Origin: Smallanthus sonchifolius
Lineage: Eukaryota; Streptophyta; Magnoliopsida; Asterales; Asteraceae
Assembly: GCA_023525975.1 (NCBI GenBank)
Contig: CM042044.1
Span: 15,920,501-15,984,500 of the forward strand
Direction: 5' to 3'
Length of the DNA: 64,000 bases
A program made the position numbers and the translations under genes. The notes beneath the pieces were generated by a model. It did not search any database. It was not told the origin of the DNA and saw nothing but the letters and a program-made list of their open reading frames with translations. Positions 25,132 through 35,800 of this stretch are shown here, piece by piece. Numbering within the stretch: the first letter of the stretch is position 1; every line of letters begins with the position of its first letter.

Positions 25132-25353
25132 TCAAACAAGCCTATCAATAGGCTTCTCCTTGATCCTAACCGGAACCGCCTTCATTCTACGCGGTCTCCC
25201 GGTCCTACACATCAACACAATCATACTATTCCCAACCAATGAACTCATTTTACATGTAGCATTCAAATATTTCCACCAAAGTTTATACCTACCCGACCCG
25301 AAGAAGATATTCATCAAATAACCAAGCAATTTACTCTCCCTAAATGTCCACAC
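25132..25353 (-). CDS. Small ORF downstream of the element D protease, function unknown
   Basis: This is an open frame of about 73 codons after the protease stop, in a different frame; the first codon shown is GTG and the frame stays open a few codons upstream. The product has aromatic and basic residues (FFGSGRYKLWWKYL) and a very basic end (GRPRRMKAVPVRIKEKP). I cannot assign a family. It may be decayed pol sequence or an accessory ORF of this non-autonomous lineage. Confidence 0.25.
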   Translation of the reverse strand: MWTFRESKLLGYLMNIFFGSGRYKLWWKYLNATCKMSSLVGNSMIVLMCRTGRPRRMKAVPVRIKEKPIDRLV

Positions 25354-25422
25354 ACTTGGGATTGGAACACTCCCTAAGTCAATTAAGCACTAGAGCTAGG
25401 GGTCGGATCAACAGCTCTCTCC

Positions 25423-26847
25423 TCAGAACAAAGAATGAGGTTCATGAATTGGATTTTCTATAGAAAGGATCTCTAAAACCCCACCCGGATCATCAGTATC
25501 CTCAACACTCTCTACACCGAGTGTATCACAAATTATCGACCCTACTTGTGCTAATATGTCATTCAAACTGTAATCATCATCGCCAGCACCTAGGAACAAG
25601 GAACCTACCAGTTTCTTTTCAAACTCCTCCAACCAATCCGGAGGCTTCTCTATTGTCTCTCCTTCATCTCTATCAACAGTGTCCGCTATTAGATTAGAGT
25701 CCCGATGATCGTCCATGGAGGCATCAAGCATGCACACGGAGTGGCTATGCTCGCCAACATCCTCCCCGGACTTTGTGGCATCAAATATAACTGACTCATC
25801 CCCCACACGAAGTGTGAGTTTCCCGTCAAAGACATCGATTACTGCCTTGGCGGTGCGCAGGAAAGGGCGCCCTAAGATGAGTGGGATTCCATCATCCACT
25901 TCCATATCTAGAATGACGAAATCCACGGGGAAGACAAATTTGCCTACTTTTACTAAAAGATTCTCCATAATTCCTCGTGGATACTTCACTGAGCGGTCAA
26001 CCAAGGAAATGTTCATGCGCGTCGGTCGTGGTTCGCCTAGGTCTAGGTGCTTATATAAGGAATAGGGCATCAGATTAATACTAGCACCTAGATCGGCCAA
26101 TGCGTGGTGCAAAGGCAAATTACCTAGGTGACATGGGATCGTGAAATGACCCGAGTCTCCCAGTTTCTCTGGCAACTTGTTCTACACCACTGTAGAGCAT
26201 TGCTCACTAAGTGAGACTTTAGAGACCTCCTCGAGTTTCTTCTTGTTGGAAAGAGGATGTTTAAGGAACTTGCCATATTTTGGCATACTCTGGAAGGTCT
26301 CTATGAGTGGGAGATTGACCTTGAGAAGTTTGAACATGTCAAGGAAGTGACCGTGCTCCCTAGCTTGCTTAAATGGCAATAAACGTGTTGGGTAGGGAAC
26401 ACGAGTCAGGTTAATCTCAGGGGTCTTCATCTCTACCCCATTCTTCTTCTCCTCTGCCTTCTCAGCAGGTACCTCAACTATCATCTCCTTGTCCACCTGC
26501 TTCTCGGTCATTTTGGCATCGATCTCAGCGAATCTAGCCCTCTAGCCAATGTTCTTGACCTCCTCTGGTGACGGAATGGTATACTTGCTGGAGTGGGAGT
26601 CATCCTCTACAACCTCTTTCTCCTCTAGACTCCTGACCGACACGGCCATCACTGAAGCGTTGGAGCCTGAAGGTTGAGGTCCCTGTCGATCCTTCAGACT
26701 TTTAGCGATGTCCTCTACCATGCGTTTCAGATAATTGAATGCCGACTGTTGATTCTTCAATAGAGCATCGTGGCCATCCAATCTCTGCCCAGCATCCCTG
26801 TCTTGCTGGACTAAATGGGCAAGCAACTGTGTCTGCGTCTCAAGCAT
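25423..26847 (-). pseudogene. Element D Gag C-terminal/spacer region and aspartic protease
   Basis: One frame runs from 26847 to 25423, broken by TAG/TAA-type stops near 26540 and 26180. The first part (MLETQTQLLAHLVQQDRDAG) has a coiled-coil look. The third part is a retropepsin: LADLGASINLMP carries the catalytic Asp (DLGAS in place of DTGA), followed by DRSVKYPRGI, FPVDFVILDM and IPLILGRPFL, all typical of Athila-type proteases. The protein ends in an acidic stretch (EKPPDWLEEFEKKL) with no RT behind it. A frameshift separates it from gag. Confidence 0.85.
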
Positions 26848-26989
26848 CTCCTTTATCGTGGTCGTATCAACACTACTTCCCGTGCTAGGTCTTGTATCTC
26901 CCCCCCATGCTGCTGCTGCTGACGACCGTGAAACCCTGGTGGGTTATTTCAAGATCTCCATCCCGAGCCAAAAGAATTATAGTTGTTGT

Positions 26990-28016
26990 ACCCTCGGTTC
27001 TGGTATTGGTTTCTAGCAAAACTCACCTGCTCTTGATTATTCACTGGGCAATCATGGGTGTCGTGGCCTCCCCTGCACACTTGACACCGCTAAGAACTGA
27101 ACTTCGGCTCTTTTATCTCGTTAGCCATTGAGGCGAGTGTAGCAGCCACACTAGAATCAGGGGTGTCCTGATGCACACCTCTGGAAGATGAGGTGGATGA
27201 TCTAGCACTAGGAATGGAAGTCCTAGTAGATGGATGCTGTTGTTCGGCTTGAGCGAAGCTCTCGAACATTTCCTCGCACTCAGCAGGCTCGAGTCTATCC
27301 ATGATATGGCATCTCACAGCTGTGTTAAACATTTGCTGCTTCTCGAAGGTAAGGCCATTATAGAGCTTCTCCACTATCGCCCAGTCTAAAAGACCATGTT
27401 GGGGACATCGGCTCAACAACGTGTAGAACCGCTCCCAGGACAAGTGATAAGGCTCGTCGGGATCCATCCGAAAGGAGTGGATTTGATCCCTGAGGCGAGC
27501 GGCCTTGGAAGGTGGATAGTACTTTTTTTAGAAATTGGCTTAAAGATCCTCCCAAGTGGTAATAGAGTTGTCCGGGAGGGTGTCAAGCTAAGTGGATGCA
27601 CGCCTAGAGAGCGAGAATGGAAAGAGACGTAGGTAAATAGCGTCCTCAGACACACTCGTGATGTTAAAGGTATCACGTATACGAACAAAACGGGACAAGT
27701 GTTCGGGTGCATCCTCATCCTCTAGGACATTAAACTGAGTAGCATGAGTGATCGTACTCATGACATGTGACGGGATCTGCCAAGAATTGACATTAGGAAT
27801 AGCGGGGCGAGTGATCGAAGATCTCGCGCCCGTGACCCCATCACTGGCCCTCTGGTGTATAGTACGTCTCGCTGGTGGATCAGCGTCGCCCATAGTAGGA
27901 AATGGAGTAGGGCTAGTAGGACGTACATGGTTGTCGCACAACTGTTTCAAACGCTCCCGAAAGTCACGGGTGTGCTCGTGAAGCTCTCGTTTTAGCTCTA
28001 AGAAAGCAGAATATGG
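26990..28016 (-). pseudogene. Element D gag (Athila-like), several in-frame stops
   Basis: The frame is preserved from the N-terminal LELKRELHEHTRDF through NVLEDEDAPEHLSRFVRIRDTF, RLFPFSLSRRAS, YYPPSKAARLRDQIHSF, SWERFYTLLSRCPQHGL and the zinc knuckle CQVCRGGHDTHDC (about 27045-27090). Such motifs are diagnostic of Athila/Tat gag. At least four stops interrupt it in frame (near 27588, 27540, 27530 and 27090). One falls where relatives have Trp (TGG to TAG), as expected from cytosine deamination of methylated repeats. The true start codon is not clear. Confidence 0.85.
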
Positions 28017-28213
28017 TGGTGATCCCTACGAACGAATATTGTGCATAAACAGAAAGACTCAATAGGAAAAAGGAACAGAGACTCAAGAACAGAAATACTC
28101 GATTCTAAGATTAGACACACAAGTAAATACGTAGGACAAGCACACAAGACAGACTCAAATAAAAACAAAAATCAAACAAAGAACTAATCAGAGTTAATAT
28201 TGCTATTGCCAAG

Positions 28214-28239
28214 TGTCCCCTGCAACGGTGTCAAAAACT
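28214..28239 (-). other. Primer-binding site of element D (degenerate, tRNA-Asp type)
   Basis: On the minus strand, directly inside the 5' LTR, the sequence reads TTTTTGACACCGTTGCAGGGG. It matches the complement of the plant tRNA-Asp 3' end (TGGCGCCGTTGCCGGGG) except for three positions, two of them at former CG sites. Asp priming is usual in the Athila/Tat group. Confidence 0.75.
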
Positions 28240-31200
28240 TGATGTCGTTCAGAAGGTCTATAAAATAAATAACAAAACCTAACCTAGACGCCTAAGTAAT
28301 AAAAGGAATATGATGTGTTGCAAAGCACACATGTATTTTCGCCATGTTTCGTGTCGTTTTTATATAGTTTTAGAGTCGTATTGAGTCGTTTTTAGTTAGT
28401 ATTGATTCATACGTGGTCTTGTAGGTGATCGAGTCACTTTTGGGCTTAAACGAACAAGAACCGGAAAAGAAACGAGCACAAGCACCCGGGATGAGAAACG
28501 GAAAAAGTCGGGAAAAAATCAAATTTTAAAAGGGCTATATCTCGGGCTAGAAAATGAGTTACGGGAGCCATTTTATATCGATTTGGGGTAGCTCGACGAG
28601 AGGAGTTCAAAAATCAGGTTTTCTTGTCCCGGCGGTACGCGAGAGATAGGCCAAGGCCCTTGCGGTACGTGAGGGACCCAAGTTACGGGAATTTTAACAT
28701 ATTTTTAGGGTTTAAAAAGTTGAGGACTCTCCCATTCTTATTCTAATCGATTTCCAGCCGTTTCAAGAGAGAAAAGAGGCGATTTTGGGAGTTAGGAAGA
28801 GAAACCAAGCGTAAAGTTGAAGGGTTTGATCCTCGGGTTCGTTTATTTAGCGTTTTCGGTTTCAAGATTCAATCTTGATCATTGTTTTCTATGTTTGAAC
28901 CCATGTTTATGCTTATTTACTTATGTTTGAATGTTCTAAACATGAATCTAGGCTAAAACATTGATATTGCCTAGGTCTTTTGATGATTACTTTGTTAAAG
29001 CTTTGATTTTTATCGGTTTTTTGGATTCGTATGATGGTCTAATGAATTTTGTAAACAATCTCATGTTGATTATTATGAAGAATATGCATGTTTAGATCTG
29101 ATTATGATTGGTTATGGCTCCATATGCTATTTGTGATTGTCCTTCAGTTTGAATAGCGTATCTAGATCGTAGACTGTGCGTTTGTGATTGTTTATGTGGT
29201 TTGCTAGATGTAGTATCCCGTAGGAGCTGTGATTGGGAGTAATTAGACCTGAGTGTTCATCCTAGTTCAATACCCGAAAGGTGAGAATTAGTTGTCTAGT
29301 CTTCGTTATTAGGAATCCAAGTGTTAACAGTCTGAGAGGACGTTAGTATTAGGTGTCTAGTGATCGTTGCTAGGTCAAGTCATAGTAGTTATCTTGAGAT
29401 TACCCCGTGCATTCCTTGAATGTATCGTGGACAGTAAGACTGAGATGTGATCTGTCTATTCGGGTACATTATCATTGTTGGAAATACCCGGGAGGTGATC
29501 CATCCATCTGGTGAGTTATTGCATCTTTAGGTTCCTTAGTTGGTGACACCCTGAGAGTGATTAGGGATCCACTAGGTTATCTATAGTTGTTATATTTAGA
29601 AACCCAGATTCATCATTGTTCCAGAACCGATAGAAGTTGAGCTTTACAAGTAGGATTCCGACCTAGGTAGTATCCTTCCCACATGTTGATTTCACCTTTG
29701 TTCTTTTCTTGATAGCTAGATTCGTTCTGAGTTTATTGCATTCTTAGTCAATCAGTAGTGTAGTAAACCCCCCAAACCAATTCAATCTTTAGTCCGAGTC
29801 AGAGTCTGTTTTGTTACATAGTGTCTTTAGGGTTCGATAATCCGGTTTACCGTTAAGCTGTGCTACACTCGATAGGTTCACTTGCCTGTCAGTGCGGTTT
29901 AGTTCATAGGTCTTCCATTTATTACTTAGGAGTCTAGGTTAGGTTTTGTTAGTTATTTTATAGACCGTCTGGACGACATCAGAATACCCTCTAACTAAAC
30001 CGCACTGACATGCAAGTGAACTTATCGAGTGTAGCACAGCTTAACGGTAAACCGACTTATCGAACCCTAAGACACTACGAAACAAAACAGACTCTGACTC
30101 GGACTAAAGATTGACTTGGTTTGGGGGGTTTACTACACTAAGGATTATCACTAAAGGATGTAATGAACTAAGTACGAATCAAGCTATCAAGGAAGTAACT
30201 AGGATGAAATCAAGATATGGGAAGAATGCTACCTAGGTCGGAATCTTACTTGCAAAGAACAACTTCTACCGGTTCTGGAAACTATGATTGATCTGGGTTT
30301 CTAAGGATAACTGCTACAGACAACCTAGTGGATCCCTAATCACTCTTAGGGTGTCACCAACTAAGCTACCTAAAGCATACTAAACACACCAGATGGTTGG
30401 ATCACTTCTCGGGTATTTCCAACTATGATCAAGTACCCTAATGAACGGATTACCTCTCAGTCGCACCGCCCACAATACATTCGAAGATGCACGGGGTAAT
30501 CCTAGAATAACAACTATGATTCAGAATAGAAACAATCACTAGACACCTAAACCAACTTCCTCTCAGACAGACACTCGGATTCCTAATGGCGAAGACTAAA
30601 CGACTAATTCTCACCCCTCGGGTATTGAACTAGGAAGAACACTCAACTCTAATCAGCAGTCAAATCACAAATCCTATGGTCACTATCTCTAGCTAACAAC
30701 ACGCAATGACAAACCCTAGAATCTATGATCACAATACGCTAATCGAACTGGCAGGCAACCACAGTCAACATACGAAAATGAAATCAATCACACAATCAGA
30801 ATTAAGCATGCATATTCATCAAAATTATTAACTAAAATCGTTTACAAAATCATAAAACCATCATTCGAATCCAAAAACCGATAAAAACCACAACTTTAGC
30901 AAATATTCATCAATTGACCTAGGCAATATCAATGTTTAGCCTATAATCATACTTAAAACATCCATGACTAAATCGATTAAGCAAAACATAGTTCAAACAC
31001 AGCAAATAAACGTAAAGATTCAAACTTGAAAACCTAGAACGGTATTACAACGAACCCGGAATCCAAAAGCTTTGATCTTGTACTTTGATTGGCCTTCTTA
31101 CTCCCAAAATCGCCTTAGAATGCTCTCTGGACGACAAAGATACGAACCCCCCCCCCCACATAATGGTTACCAAATTCTATTTAATTGAAAATTAGGGGTT

Positions 31201-31538
31201 TTTCTCGGGATTTAGGTCTCTCGCGTACCGTGAGAGGTGGGACATGGTTTCTCACGTGTCGCGGAAACCAAAATAGTCGCGCTGTATTTTTCTTTCCCTC
31301 GCGTATCACGAGGGATCTTCTTATGGTCTTCGCGTACCGCGAGAGACTGGAAATTCAGAGTTTTGACTTTTAATCATTGGACTTTATTCTCGTGCTCGAT
31401 TTCTTCGGGTTTTGACTTGATATTCACACGAGCTCCTGTACACACAAAGTAGACTCAATACAAACAAAAAACGAAATGAAAACTAATCAAACAGACACGA
31501 AACATGACAGAAATGTATGTGTGCTTTGAAACGCATCA
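28240..31538 (-). repeat. 5' LTR of element D, interrupted by a solo LTR
   Basis: The pieces 28240-28310 and 29987-31538 add up to 1623 bp, matching the 3' LTR (1627 bp). The break is a clean insertion with a GAATA duplication. Palindromic CGCG words recur at 31221-31350. Confidence 0.9.
28311..29981 (+). mobile_element. Solo LTR of the element D family, inserted in opposite orientation
   Basis: This is a 1671-bp LTR from TGATGTGTTGC to GACGACATCA, flanked by GAATA at 28306-28310 and 29982-29986. It is the reverse complement of the neighbouring D LTR over its whole length and has no internal region. Together with 29987-31538 it forms a long inverted repeat with arms of about 1.55 kb separated by only about 70 bp. 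Confidence 0.92.
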
Positions 31539-32233
31539 GTGAATCATCCCAAAACAATTTTAAACCTTTAAAATAGGACTTATAGAACTCATATAGATCG
31601 TATGAAACGATCTCAGGCTTTCAACACGTTTGTTTGGACTCGAATAGCCTAAAACCGCCACTACCGCCACCGACTACCAATGTTGAGCTTGTTCTTGACC
31701 GTGAACCACCTCCATTGTCTTACAGACCCCGATCATCCTCCAACCGTCCTTGATCGAACACCGAAACCTTAAACGAGTCTCGCAACCTTTTCTATCTATA
31801 CAAAACACACACACCCCAACGCCACTCGACGTCATGTACCATCACTACAACAACCCTGAACCACCTTACTTGACCACTGGAACATCACGCGCACCTTGGT
31901 TGCATTGCTTGGTCCACCTGAACACCTCCCTCTCTTTCTCTCTCTAGTCGTCGCACACCACCAAGATCACCACGTCGCCGCCATCCACCTTCCACAACTG
32001 TTTCCATTATATCCCTCTTTGTTATATTTAAATCAAAATCGTAAAACTTGGGTTTAGTAAAGTTTTAACCCATAAGCTCTATTGACTTTTCGGTTTAGTT
32101 GTTATATACAATTTTGTAATTCATTTCGACATAATCTTTCTTTATTTTTACAAAAGTATTATAGAACTTAAATACACTTTTACATTATTAGATTTGTATA
32201 CTATGTTATCATTTTTATAAAATCATCTTTAAT

Positions 32234-32260
32234 AGACGTCTTCTAAAATAGAAGACGTCT
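32234..32260. promoter_or_regulatory. Perfect hairpin carrying two GACGTC (C-box) elements
   Basis: Twelve-base arms AGACGTCTTCTA and TAGAAGACGTCT are separated by AAA. Each arm contains the palindrome GACGTC, a core recognised by plant bZIP factors. It lies about 630 bases upstream of the transporter ATG. It may be a regulatory site or a MITE relic. Confidence 0.4.
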
Positions 32261-32376
32261 GTGAGCTCACATGAAGAACATAACCAGGAGAAGAGAGAAG
32301 ACCCATGACAGCTCACACGAAGGAGGCGCATCCGTCCGAACACAAGGATCCGTTTGCGCCTCCCATTGAAGCTGCT

Positions 32377-32432
32377 GTAATATAAAATTCATAAAATTAA
32401 ATTCGTAATATAAAATTCATAAAATTAAATTC
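32377..32432. repeat. 28-bp tandem duplication
   Basis: Two identical copies of an AT-rich 28-mer (starting GTAATATAAAATTC) lie at 32377-32404 and 32405-32432, in the presumed promoter of the transporter gene. Confidence 0.9.
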
Positions 32433-32887
32433 TTTTTCTATTTTACGACTTTGGATAATGATTAAATAACTTTGTCCGTTACACATTCCCTTCAAAACTC
32501 CAACAAGAGTATGTCAGAGTCAACTACGGTGTAGACTTGTAGCCTTTTTATCGGCCCCATTTCCATGTCAGAAAAACAATTCAAGCATTGTACAAGTCTT
32601 TATGCACAACGTACAAATTATAAATTACTACCACATAAAAAAAATTATTTTCTTGTGGAAAGCGAAATAACAGTATCGATCATCGGGTTCATTGTCCACT
32701 CAACCCGATGTGTTATGACTAGACAAATCTCTCTCTTTCTCACACACACACACACACTTTCTCATCACATGCCGAGAAGCCCACAACATTTATACATTTT
32801 TTTTATAATTATTTTTTATAGAATTTAAGAACTCATCCGTTCATTGTAACCGTTCCAGAATTTCAGCTGCCGGAAACTGAACTAAAT

Positions 32888-35800
32888 ATGGTGGAAAACG
32901 GACATCACCACCACCACCACCACCCACCGGCTGCGATGCCTCCGCCGCCCACCATCCACCACCCGCTGGGTGCCGCTAGAGGACCTGCTTATCCACCTGC
33001 TGAACAGCTTACACAGCTTAATTATTGCATCCATTCAAATCCTTCATGGGGTTAGTCTTACCTTTTTAAATCTTGAAACTTTATTTTTTTTGTTAGATTC
33101 AAACCTTTAAATGATTCAACTTTCTTAATGAAAAGTTGTAATCTTTCTTGCTTTGTATACCCTTTTGGTATCTTATTCTGGGTTTTTTTTTTCTTTTTTT
33201 AATATGTGATTTTTGATTCAGTTTGATTCCTCTTGAATCTTTTTGACACCCCAAAAAAAAATAAAAATTAAATAAATAAATTAATAAAATTTGAAAGGAC
33301 CTTATAGCAGCAGAAATATTGATTCTTGGAGAGTTGAGGTCAAGCCCACAAAGATTTAACCTGAAATTAATTAAAATTAGAGAAAATTTAAATTGCTTTG
33401 TACAATCTAATTTAATTGCCTTTTTACCTCTCTTTGACATCACTTAAAGAAATGGAATAAGTAGTTTTGATTCTTGAGAGGAGTTGAGGTCAAGCCCACA
33501 AAGATTTAACCTGAAGTTAATTAAAATTATAGAAAATTTAACTGCTTTGTAGAATCTAATTACTAGTATTATAAGATAGGATAATTGTTAAATTTTGCAA
33601 TCAATCCATATCAATTTTGAATATAATAATATAATTATTGTTTATTCCTTAATTTATTGTTCTAATTATTTATTAATTTTGTTGTCTTTTTTACTTCTCT
33701 TTGGCATCACTTTTTTGTTTATAATTGTTCTAATATTCTTGTTTACAGGCCAAACTGTTTTGCTTGCATTCCAACACTATATTGTGATGTTGGGAAGTGT
33801 TGTTATGATCTCTACTAGGCTTGTTCCTCAAATGGGTGGTGATCATGTGAGTCTTTTACATATCTACCCTTTTGGTTTCGAATCGGGCAATCAGTATTTG
33901 AAAATAAGTGGATGAATTTGATCTTATTGTCACTAAAGTTTGTTGCTTTATTGGTTTTTATAGGGTGATAAGGCTCGTGTAATTCAATCTGTTTTATTTA
34001 TGTCGGGTTTGAATACCCTTTTGCAAACTTTGATTGGTAGCAGGCTTCCTACGGTCATGGGACCGTCATTTGCTTATACCTTAAGCGTGTTGGCAATTAT
34101 AAATGATTTTATGGATGAAGATTTCTCATCAGGGCATGAGGTATATGCGTGTATGTATAGGGAGAGTTCAATGCAGGACCATAAATAATGCAAAAACTGT
34201 GAGAACCAATCTGGAATATTCATTTATCTGCGTATTTTTCAAGATTCTAACATGAATATTAAAATACATCATGGTTATCTAAGATTCTAACATGACTATT
34301 AATATGCATATGTATTATGTGCATCATATATTATAAACATTTACACACACATGTAGATTGATTATAATTCTCTAATATACACATGTGTACGAAATTTGTT
34401 ACGAGGCACAGAGGTAGAGGAGAGAAAGTAGATAAATTAATTAATTAGACAGAGGAATCATTTGATCTTTTACAATTATACGATATTCATTAAAGTATCA
34501 GTAATAAATAAACGGTTAAGATTGGTTATCGCAGTTCTCGCGTTATTTGTGGTTCAGTATTGAACCCTCCACTGTATATACATATAAGTGATTCTAATTA
34601 GTTGTGTTTTTGTTATCAAATATATTTTGTTTAAGAAACTTGTTGTTTATGCTTTGAATGATAGAGATTCGTCCACACGATGAGGGCTATTCAAGGAGCC
34701 TTGATAATATCTTCATTTGCAAATATGATAATTGGATTTAGCAGGGCTTGGGGAGACTTCACTAAGTAATGTTTTACTTCATAAATTTGATATATCTTTA
34801 ATCAAAGTTTAAAAGAACGGAATCGTGCCTCGAGGCGTTTTCCTTTCATCTCACGAGGCGTAAGCCTCGAGGCGAACCGAGGCGTAAGCTCGAGGCGGAA
34901 TTAAAAAATAAATATAAAAATTATATATCATACAAAAAGAAAAATACTAAACATCAGAAAATGTTTTTATCTTGTTTGTTGACTACATCAGCCGTTTCCA
35001 AACCTTTCCGAGGTGTGATGTGTGGAAGAAGAATGGGAAATTAGGTCAAATTAAGGAGAAGAATGAGAAAATTGGTCAAATTAAGGAGAACCAGATGCGA
35101 ATTATGGACTTTTGACCCATTTGAGCTGTGTATTTCGTTAATAGAACGAACTACACAACTAAAATGGGTCAAAAGTCTAGTCAAAAGTCAATTTTTTCCC
35201 ATTTCTTCCGCCTCACCGCCTCAGTCCGCCTCGACCGCCTCAACCCTTTAGAGGCGTATGTACAAAAACACCCTGTGAGGCGTCGCCTCAGACTCGTTTT
35301 TCTACTGCCTCGCCGCCTCGACCGTTTTTTTAAACCATGTCTTCAATTTTATCGTGTCAATGATTTCATTATTTGACGGTTTTTTACTTCATTATAGGCT
35401 TTTCAGTCCAGTTATTATCGTTGCATATGTTGGTGTTGTGGGTCTTGGCTTATTTGGAAGGGGGTTTCCTGAGGTACAACTATTCGGTTCATGAAATCTT
35501 TAGTACTTTTATTTCCCCGTAATTTAATAATCAAACTCATAATCATAGTGACATGATATTACAGCTTGGCAACTGTGTGGAGATAGGCCTGCCTATGCTT
35601 ATATTTTTGGTTGTATTCCAACAGGTATAGTTATATTTGTACGTCTATATGTGCACATATATGTATGTATGCATTCATGTATGTATGTATGTATGATGAA
35701 AATTGCTGATGTTATGTTATAGTATATGAAGCGGGTCCATCATCGGGCCCAATTTCTTCTTGAAAGATTCGCCTTGCTGTTTTGTATCGCGCTTGTGTGG

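Larger units (their letters stand above)
21546..31538 (-). mobile_element. Element D: Athila-like Ty3/gypsy element with gag and protease only
   Basis: The element is flanked by GTGAA duplications (21541-21545 and 31539-31543). On the minus strand the order is 5' LTR (31538-28240, interrupted by a solo LTR), primer site resembling tRNA-Asp, gag, protease, about 2.2 kb without pol, a purine tract and the 3' LTR (23172-21546). LTR ends are TGATG/CATCA. The gag and protease wording and the Asp primer site fit the Athila branch of the OTA clade. I find no reverse transcriptase, RNase H or integrase. Confidence 0.9.
31544..32887. other. Upstream region of the transporter gene
   Basis: The part to about 32050 is C/A-rich and without a supported ORF, perhaps old repeat. 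From about 32050 it is AT-rich and promoter-like, with a perfect hairpin at 32234-32260, a 28-bp tandem duplication at 32377-32432, a pyrimidine/CA tract (about 32730-32765) and an AT-rich stretch (32785-32825) before the ATG. A single TATA box cannot be chosen with confidence. Confidence 0.45.

Noticed and set aside
33595..33915. 106-codon ORF as a separate gene
   Set aside because: Only 33749-33846 is coding: it is exon 2 of the transporter. The rest of the frame is intron.
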